Below the pieces are notes generated by a model. That model searched no databases and was not told where the DNA came from. It saw only the letters and a program-made list of their open reading frames with translations. This document shows positions 7,622-11,795 of a DNA stretch of 11,795 bases, one piece after another. The stretch is from Lachnospiraceae bacterium (GTDB taxonomy: Bacteria; Bacillota; Clostridia; Lachnospirales; Lachnospiraceae), in contig CAAFXE010000229.1 of assembly GCA_900766915.1 (NCBI GenBank), positions 1 through 11,795 of the forward strand, written 5' to 3'. Made by a program: the position numbers and the translations under genes. The stretch's first letter is position 1, and the number at the start of each line of letters is the position of its first letter.

Positions 7622-9259
7622 TTAATCCATATCGTCTTCTCTCTGTGCAACAAAGACAGTTCTCTTTCTGGCCATTTCATCGCTTTCCAGATATTCATCG
7701 TAAGTTGTGATCTTATCGATCATACTTCCGTTTGGAAGGATCTCAATGATACGGTTTGCTGTCGTCTGTACGATCTGATGGTCACGGGAGGAGAATAAAA
7801 GCACGCCCGGGAACTTCATCATACCGTTATTCAGTGCTGTGATGGATTCCATATCCAAATGGTCAGTCGGTTCATCCAGAATCAGGATATTTGCACCGGA
7901 GATCATCAGCTTACTTAACATACAACGTACCTTTTCACCACCGGAAAGAACACGTACCTTCTTCACACCGTCTTCCCCTGCAAAAAGCATTCTTCCAAGG
8001 AAGCCTCGTACATAGGTCACATCCTTGATCTCGGAATACTGGGTCAACCAGTCTACGATGGTATAGTCGTTGTCAAATTCCTTTGAATTATCCTTCGGGA
8101 AGTAGGACTGGCTTGTGGTGACACCCCATTTGAAGGTACCTTCATCCGGTTCCATCTCTCCTGCCAGAATCTTGAAAAGTGTTGTCTTTGCAAGCTCATT
8201 GCTTCCAACAAATGCCACCTTGTCATCATGGTTTAAGATGAAGGAAATATTGTCCAACACCTTCACGCCATCGATGGTTTTGGAAATCCCTTCCACAGTC
8301 AGGACTTCATTACCTATCTCACGGTTTGGTCTGAAATCAATGTATGGATATTTACGGCTGGACGGTCTGATCTCATCCAGTTCAATTTTTTCAAGTGCTT
8401 TCTTACGGGAAGTAGCCTGCTTTGATTTGGAAGCATTGGCACTAAATCTGGAAATAAATTCCTGTAATTCCTTGATCTTTTCTTCTTTTTTCTTGTTCGC
8501 TTCCTTCATCTGACGGATCATTAACTGGCTTGATTCGTACCAGAAGTCGTAGTTACCGGCATAAAGCTGGATCTTGCCATAGTCGATATCTGCAGTATGG
8601 GTACATACTTTATTTAAGAAATAACGGTCGTGGGATACCACGATGACGGTATTTTCAAAGTTAATTAAGAATTCTTCCAGCCATGCGATGGCATCTAAAT
8701 CCAAATGGTTGGTCGGTTCGTCCAGAAGCAGGATATCCGGATTTCCGAATAATGCCTGTGCAAGAAGTACCTTCACCTTTAATGCACCGGGAAGATCTCC
8801 CATAATCTGATAGTGATACTCTACATCCACGCCCAGACCATTTAAGAGAGTCGCTGCATTGGATTCAGCTTCCCATCCGTCCATATCTGCAAATTCACCT
8901 TCCAGCTCGGAAGCACGGATACCGTCTTCCTCTGTAAAATCCTCTTTTGCGTAAATGGCATCCTTTTCCTTCATAATATCGTACAGTCTCTGGTTCCCCA
9001 TGATGACAGTATCCATAACTGTAAATTCATCATACTGGAAGTGATCCTGTTTTAAAAAAGAAAGTCGCTGTCCCGGTGTGATCACGATATCACCATTGGT
9101 AGAATCCAGCTCTCCGGATAAAATCTTTAAAAATGTGGATTTTCCGGCACCGTTGGCACCAATGAGACCGTAACAGTTTCCTTCTGTAAATTTAATATTG
9201 ACATCTTCAAATAATGCTTTCTTACCCAATCGTAATGTTACATTGTTTGCACTTATCAT
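7622..9259 (-). CDS. ABC-F family ATPase, YbiT/YkpA-like
   Basis: This soluble tandem-ATPase protein of 545 residues starts at ATG 9259 (MISANNVTLR, the usual family start, with AAGGAAG upstream); the longer frame begins at a TTG inside a hairpin and is rejected. ABC-F proteins lack membrane domains and act on the ribosome; the YbiT/YkpA branch is chromosomal and not a known resistance class. Domain 1 has Walker A GANGAGKST (34-42), a degenerate signature LPGAL (156-160; E. coli YbiT also deviates here), Walker B ILLLDEPTNHLD (176-187) and SHDR with His210. The inter-domain linker contains SRFSANASKSKQATSR (270-285). Domain 2 has a poor Walker A, GSNELAKTT (352-360), a good LSGGEK (438-443), Walker B ILILDEPTDHLD (458-469), and SSRD where SSHD is expected (Arg492 for the switch His). 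The second site may therefore hydrolyse ATP poorly. The gene is first in its operon. Confidence 0.92.
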   Translation of the reverse strand: MISANNVTLRLGKKALFEDVNIKFTEGNCYGLIGANGAGKSTFLKILSGELDSTNGDIVITPGQRLSFLKQDHFQYDEFTVMDTVIMGNQRLYDIMKEKDAIYAKEDFTEEDGIRASELEGEFADMDGWEAESNAATLLNGLGVDVEYHYQIMGDLPGALKVKVLLAQALFGNPDILLLDEPTNHLDLDAIAWLEEFLINFENTVIVVSHDRYFLNKVCTHTADIDYGKIQLYAGNYDFWYESSQLMIRQMKEANKKKEEKIKELQEFISRFSANASKSKQATSRKKALEKIELDEIRPSSRKYPYIDFRPNREIGNEVLTVEGISKTIDGVKVLDNISFILNHDDKVAFVGSNELAKTTLFKILAGEMEPDEGTFKWGVTTSQSYFPKDNSKEFDNDYTIVDWLTQYSEIKDVTYVRGFLGRMLFAGEDGVKKVRVLSGGEKVRCMLSKLMISGANILILDEPTDHLDMESITALNNGMMKFPGVLLFSSRDHQIVQTTANRIIEILPNGSMIDKITTYDEYLESDEMARKRTVFVAQREDDMD

Positions 9260-9275
9260 TTCTTCCTTACCTTTC

Positions 9276-9311
9276 TTAGAAAGAGGGCTCAAAACCCCTC
9301 TGACTTATCAT
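9276..9311 (-). promoter_or_regulatory. Possible leader ORF (11 codons) and hairpin in the ABC-F 5' leader
   Basis: Within the leader, ATG at 9311 opens a short frame MISQRGFEPSF that stops at 9276, 16 bp before the ABC-F start codon. AGAGGG/CCCTCT at 9282-9287 and 9296-9301 form a 6-bp hairpin inside it. The decamer AATGATAAGT occurs both at this start and at the ABC-F start. Translation-dependent attenuation is known for some ABC-F genes, but here it is only a suggestion; the ribosome binding site of the short frame (GGTAGG) is mediocre. Confidence 0.3.
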
Positions 9312-9325
9312 TCCATACCTACCTT

Positions 9326-9353
9326 ATTTTACAGAAAAAAAGTATTTTTGCAA
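9326..9353 (-). promoter_or_regulatory. Likely promoter of the ABC-F operon
   Basis: On the minus strand TTGCAA (9353-9348) and TAAAAT (9331-9326) are 16 bp apart, matching the sigma-A boxes at four and five of six bases. Transcription would begin near 9319, giving a leader of about 60 nt that contains the short ORF and hairpin. It is back to back with the rightward promoter, with about 50 bp between the two -35 boxes. Confidence 0.5.
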
Positions 9354-9404
9354 GAGCTTCTTACACAAATCCTCTGATTTTATTCGTTATTTTTTACTTT
9401 TTCA

Positions 9405-9433
9405 TTGACATTTTACACCAACAGTAATATAAT
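9405..9433 (+). promoter_or_regulatory. Perfect-consensus sigma-A promoter of the SDR redox operon
   Basis: TTGACA at 9405-9410 and TATAAT at 9428-9433 are separated by exactly 17 bp, a six-of-six match at both boxes. Transcription should start near 9440, about 60 nt before the SDR start codon. A promoter this strong normally needs a repressor to be useful, which fits the overlapping operator-like repeats. Confidence 0.92.
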
Positions 9434-9466
9434 AACAGTATCAATTACTATTATTGTTTAATAGTA
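9420..9466. promoter_or_regulatory. Operator-like array of AAYAGTA half-sites over the -10 and start site
   Basis: Half-sites lie at 9420-9426 (AACAGTA), 9434-9440 (AACAGTA), 9446-9452 (TACTATT, inverted) and 9460-9466 (AATAGTA). Their centres are 14, 12 and 14 bp apart. They build two inverted repeats that share an arm. The first, AATAACAGTA-N5-TACTATTATT (9431-9455), has one mismatch. The second, TACTATTA-N5-TAATAGTA (9446-9466), is perfect. Both have a 5-bp centre. The array covers the -10 box and transcription start, the usual place for a repressor. No regulator gene lies in the window, so the binding protein is unknown. Confidence 0.65.
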
Positions 9467-9499
9467 TTCGGAAAATCTCAGAATATGGAGGGAAAAATA

Positions 9500-10237
9500 A
9501 TGTTAAAAGGAAAAACAGCCATCGTAACCGGTGGAACCCGAGGAATCGGAATGGCAATCGTAAAAAGATATCTTGAAAACGGTGCCAATGTTGCAGTTGC
9601 AGGCTCCCGTCAGGAATCTGTAGACAAAGCTCTCGCTCAGTTGGGCGAATATCAGGACCGCATCATGGGAATCTGTCCGGATCTTTGTTCTCCGGAGCAG
9701 GTAGCCGATGCATTCGCATCAGTAAAGGAAAGATTTGGAAGCCTCGATATTCTTGCAAACAATGCAGGCATATCTTCCAGAACCAGTCTCTATGAGTACA
9801 CTCTCGAGGAGTTTTCCAAAATCATGGACATCAATGTAAAGGCTGTTTTTGTCTGCTCTCAGGCTGCAGCAAGAATCATGAAGGAACAGGGCGGCGGAGT
9901 CATCATCAGCACCAGCTCCATGGTCGGTGAATATGGACAGCCATCTGGCTGTGGCTACCCGACAAGTAAATTTGCGGTAAACGGTCTTACAAAATCTCTG
10001 GCAAGAGAGCTGGCAAAGGATCAGATCCGTGTCAATGCCGTAGCACCGGGTGTTACAAGAACAGATATGTTGTCTGTACTTCCTCAGGAATTAGTTGACC
10101 GAATCTCTGCCGGAATCCCTCTGGGACGTGTAGGAGAGCCTCTTGACATTGCCAACGCATATCTTTACCTGGCAAGTGATCTGTCAAGCTATGTTACAGG
10201 AGTTACCATCCGTGTTGACGGTGCTGCAATGACTTAA
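9500..10237 (+). CDS. Short-chain dehydrogenase/reductase (SDR), classical FabG/BaiA-like
   Basis: The start is ATG 9500, because GGAGGG at 9487-9492 sits 7 nt upstream; the earlier ATG at 9485 overlaps that site. The 245-residue product is a complete classical SDR, a cytoplasmic NAD(P)H-dependent alcohol/ketone oxidoreductase. It shows the cofactor motif TGGTRGIG (10-17), NNAG (87-90), and the catalytic tetrad Asn112 (MDIN), Ser140, Tyr153 and Lys157 (YPTSK). Ser36-Arg37 after the second beta strand, with no acidic residue there, suggests NADP(H) over NAD(H). It ends with VTGVTIRVDGAAMT, the usual family tail. The closest resemblances I recall are FabG-type 3-oxoacyl-ACP reductases and BaiA-type 3-alpha-hydroxysteroid dehydrogenases, but the substrate cannot be assigned. 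It is not next to fatty-acid synthesis genes. It is the first gene of an operon with two putative electron-transfer proteins and stands behind a perfect, operator-covered promoter. Confidence 0.92.
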   Translation: MLKGKTAIVTGGTRGIGMAIVKRYLENGANVAVAGSRQESVDKALAQLGEYQDRIMGICPDLCSPEQVADAFASVKERFGSLDILANNAGISSRTSLYEYTLEEFSKIMDINVKAVFVCSQAAARIMKEQGGGVIISTSSMVGEYGQPSGCGYPTSKFAVNGLTKSLARELAKDQIRVNAVAPGVTRTDMLSVLPQELVDRISAGIPLGRVGEPLDIANAYLYLASDLSSYVTGVTIRVDGAAMT

Positions 10238-10253
10238 GTTGGAGGAACCATTT

Positions 10254-10865
10254 ATGAATAAAAAAGCAATGTATAACCTTACCTATGGGTTGTTTGTGCT
10301 CACCTCCCGTCTGGACGGTAAAGACAGCGGCTGTATTATCAATACTGCAGGTCAGGTAACTTCCACACCAAACAGGATCAGTATTACCGTAAATAAAGAT
10401 AACTATACCCACGATCTTGTCATGAAGAGTAAGAAATTCAACCTCTCAATCTTAAGTGAAAAGGCTGATTTTGAAATTTTCAAACACTTCGGCTTTCAGT
10501 CCGGAAGAACCGTAGATAAATTTGCAGATTATGCACACTGTATGCTCAGCGAAAATGGTCTCTACTATATCACGGAAGGAACCAATGCCTATATTTCTGC
10601 AACGGTTGAGCAGACTCTGGATCTCGGCAGCCATACCATGTTTATTGCTTCCGTAGATGACATGGAGGTACTCTCCTCTGACCCTTCTGCTACCTATGCT
10701 TACTACCAGTCAAATATCAAACCAAAACCGGAGCAAAAGGCAGCTTCTTCAAAAACAGCATGGCGCTGTACCGTATGCGGCTATGTATATGAAGGTGAAG
10801 AGCTTCCGGCAGATTATATCTGTCCGCTTTGTAAGCACCCTGCTTCAGATTTCGAAAAGGTATAA
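10254..10865 (+). CDS. Flavin reductase-rubredoxin fusion (high-molecular-weight rubredoxin, Hrb-like)
   Basis: ATG 10254 follows GGAGGA at 10241-10246 with 7 nt spacing; the longer frame starts at a TTG overlapping that site. The 203-residue protein has two domains. Residues 1 to about 150 are an FMN-binding split-barrel flavin reductase (MYNLTYGLFVLTS, TSTPNRISITVNKDN, FKHFGFQSGR). A linker rich in Lys, Pro, Ser and Ala follows (about 155-168). Residues 169-203 are a short rubredoxin module with an iron site from Cys172, Cys175, Cys190 and Cys193 (CTVCGY and CPLCKHP). This module lacks the longer insert of free rubredoxins and resembles the compact rubrerythrin-type one. In Moorella, Hrb of this architecture passes electrons from NADH to flavodiiron proteins that reduce O2 or NO. 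No flavodiiron gene is in this window, so the partner here is unknown. The gene starts 16 bp after the SDR stop, so co-expression is expected. Confidence 0.92.
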   Translation: MNKKAMYNLTYGLFVLTSRLDGKDSGCIINTAGQVTSTPNRISITVNKDNYTHDLVMKSKKFNLSILSEKADFEIFKHFGFQSGRTVDKFADYAHCMLSENGLYYITEGTNAYISATVEQTLDLGSHTMFIASVDDMEVLSSDPSATYAYYQSNIKPKPEQKAASSKTAWRCTVCGYVYEGEELPADYICPLCKHPASDFEKV

Positions 10866-10884
10866 CTGTAGCTTTATCTGACTG

Positions 10885-10913
10885 TTGAAATACCGTATCA
10901 AAAAGAGTAGAAT
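10885..10913 (+). promoter_or_regulatory. Internal promoter ahead of the C_GCAxxG_C_C gene
   Basis: TTGAAA (10885-10890) and TAGAAT (10908-10913) are exactly 17 bp apart, each matching the sigma-A consensus at five of six bases. They lie in the 91-bp gap after the flavin reductase-rubredoxin gene. Transcription would start near 10920, about 37 nt before the ATG. The third gene could thus be made without the operon's operator-controlled promoter. Confidence 0.65.
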
Positions 10914-10956
10914 GAAAACAGATCATTACAAACTCGAAAAAGAAACGGAGATACTT

Positions 10957-11373
10957 ATGGAAAGCAGAATCAAAAAGACAATCGAGCTACACAACAAAGG
11001 CTATAACTGTGCACAGGCTGTGGCATGTGCTTACTGCGACCTGGTGGGCATCGATGAACAGACTGCCCTTCGGGCTACAGAAGGATTCGGTGCAGGCATG
11101 GGCGGCATGCAGGCTACCTGTGGTGCAGTTTCCGGTGCCGTATTTTTAGCCGGAGCAAAAAATGCTGACGGCATGGTAGATGCACCAAAATCCAAGGGAA
11201 AAACCTATAAATTATCCAAAACCATCGTGGAGGCATTCCAGCAGAAAAACGGTACCATCATCTGTCGCGAATTAAAAGCGAAGGATCCGGAAACCGGAAA
11301 AGTAAAACGGGAATGTGAAGGCTGTATCATGGACGCTGCTGCCATTGCAGAGGTTGTTCTTTTCTCTGAATAA
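10957..11373 (+). CDS. C_GCAxxG_C_C family cysteine-rich putative redox protein
   Basis: ATG 10957 is chosen because CGGAGA lies 5-7 nt upstream and the product then starts at the usual family position (MESRIKKTIELHNKGYNCAQ). The longer open frame from ATG 10885 begins inside the proposed -35 box of the internal promoter. The 138-residue protein shows the family pattern: NCAQAV with Cys18, the glycine-rich GFGAGMGGMQATCGAVSG (43-60) with Cys55, Cys103 in IICREL, and the closing pair Cys120/Cys123 (CEGC), plus Cys24 and Cys27. The conserved cysteines suggest a redox-active or metal-binding role; the biochemical function of the family is not known to me. Its placement after an SDR and a flavin/rubredoxin carrier supports an electron-transfer role. 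No signal peptide or membrane segment is evident. Confidence 0.9.
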   Translation: MESRIKKTIELHNKGYNCAQAVACAYCDLVGIDEQTALRATEGFGAGMGGMQATCGAVSGAVFLAGAKNADGMVDAPKSKGKTYKLSKTIVEAFQQKNGTIICRELKAKDPETGKVKRECEGCIMDAAAIAEVVLFSE

Positions 11374-11376
11374 TAA

Positions 11377-11404
11377 TATGGGGTCAGATTATTCTGACCC
11401 CATA
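11377..11404. terminator. Strong hairpin between convergent genes, probable bidirectional terminator
   Basis: A perfect 12-bp stem (11377-11388 with 11393-11404, core GGGGTCAGA/TCTGACCCC) encloses a TTAT loop. It lies 3 bp after the C_GCAxxG_C_C stop and 28 bp after the end of the convergent shikimate kinase gene. Neither strand has a true T-run after the stem: AATGTATC follows on plus and ATTATTATTC on minus. It may therefore act as a weak terminator or as a 3'-end stabiliser for both transcripts. Confidence 0.65.
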
Positions 11405-11432
11405 ATGTATCTGTTCAGGGCCTTCTGAATAG

Positions 11433-11795
11433 TTATCCTATAATTTCCTTTACAAGCCCTTTGGGACATTTCCCATCGGTGACGATTTCTCTATGTGCTG
11501 TTTCCTTATAAATTTGTTCTCTTGCTTCCATCAGGGCAGTTACCTTTTCTTCCAGAGAACCTCCCTGCAGCAACGGGCGCCCTGTATCCCCAGATACCCT
11601 TCTGACGATCTCTTCTTTGGAGGTTTTTAGATAGATCACGGTTCCCAGACTTCGAAGCAGTTTCCGATTTTCTTCCCTTACCGGCATCCCTCCGCCAATG
11701 GAAAGTACAAACTCCTGCTCACTTCCCTGCAGTCTCTTCAAAAGTTCTGTCTCCAGATCCCGAAAAGCCGCTTCTCCATCTTTTGCAAAGATTTC
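11433..11795 (-). CDS. aroK: Shikimate kinase, C-terminal part, cut by the window edge
   Basis: The open frame runs from the window edge at 11795 to a TAA at 11433, giving 121 residues. It covers roughly the last two thirds of a shikimate kinase, the cytoplasmic ATP-dependent enzyme of the fifth step of chorismate synthesis. Visible landmarks are EIFAKDGEAAFRDLE at the cut end (the family's FRxxE region), the shikimate-binding Gly-Gly-Gly in LSIGGGMPV, GDTGRPLL with the lid arginine, and AREQIYKETAH near the C-terminus. The ATP-binding P-loop must lie beyond the window. The apparent internal start (a TTG at 11741) is not a real start because the homology continues upstream of it. It converges on the redox operon and is unlikely to be functionally linked to it. 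Confidence 0.9.
   Translation of the reverse strand, partial: EIFAKDGEAAFRDLETELLKRLQGSEQEFVLSIGGGMPVREENRKLLRSLGTVIYLKTSKEEIVRRVSGDTGRPLLQGGSLEEKVTALMEAREQIYKETAHREIVTDGKCPKGLVKEIIG

Noticed and set aside
10885..10956. 24-residue N-terminal extension of the C_GCAxxG_C_C protein
   Set aside because: It lies over the internal promoter, is not part of the family, and the GGAG site favours ATG 10957.
1..11795. CRISPR array, tRNA, rRNA, toxin-antitoxin or phage-defence locus
   Set aside because: No regularly spaced repeats, no cloverleaf or rRNA sequence and no defence or toxin domain could be recognised on either strand.

Overview
The window looks like a low-GC Firmicutes contig, most likely a gut Clostridia/Lachnospiraceae member. 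The support is AT-rich spacers, AGGAGG-type ribosome binding sites, A/T-rich sigma-A-type promoters and the flavor of the proteins: DUF1015, a YbiT/YkpA-type ABC-F, an Hrb-like flavoredoxin-rubredoxin and a C_GCAxxG_C_C protein. The exception is the first ~300 bases. These are strikingly GC-rich and encode an internal piece of a sulfate adenylyltransferase subunit (CysD) that breaks off abruptly into AT-rich DNA. This is either an assembly chimera or a foreign fragment, and it cuts the 3' end off the neighbouring gene.

Layout: (1) 2-322 (+), CysD fragment. (2) About 302-4027 (-), a two-gene unit: a 749-residue multi-membrane protein with a long extracytoplasmic part, then, 15 bp downstream, a lipoprotein with an EF-hand/FG-GAP-like motif whose 3' end is lost at the junction. 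(3) 4028-4570, an AT-rich non-coding spacer. It holds a likely promoter with three phased A-tracts for the membrane protein, a small GC-rich inverted repeat of unknown role, and a clear intrinsic terminator for the next operon. (4) 4571-9259 (-), an apparent operon of ABC-F ATPase, ABC exporter half-transporter and DUF1015 protein, with a short leader carrying a possible 11-codon ORF and hairpin. (5) 9260-9499, a divergent intergenic region. The rightward promoter is a perfect TTGACA-17-TATAAT overlapped by an array of AAYAGTA half-sites that looks like a repressor operator. (6) 9500-11373 (+), a redox operon: short-chain dehydrogenase/reductase, flavin reductase-rubredoxin fusion, C_GCAxxG_C_C cysteine protein; the last gene also has its own good promoter. 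(7) 11377-11404, a strong hairpin between convergent genes. (8) 11433-11795 (-), the C-terminal two thirds of a shikimate kinase running off the window edge.

How the genes may work together: the rightward operon combines an NAD(P)H-dependent oxidoreductase, a flavin/iron electron carrier and a cysteine-rich putative redox protein under apparent tight repression, so it reads as an inducible electron-transfer module of unknown substrate. The membrane protein plus lipoprotein pair is probably a cell-surface module of unknown function. The remaining genes are ordinary housekeeping or transport functions. Several gene starts were moved downstream of the longest open frame on the strength of ribosome binding sites.
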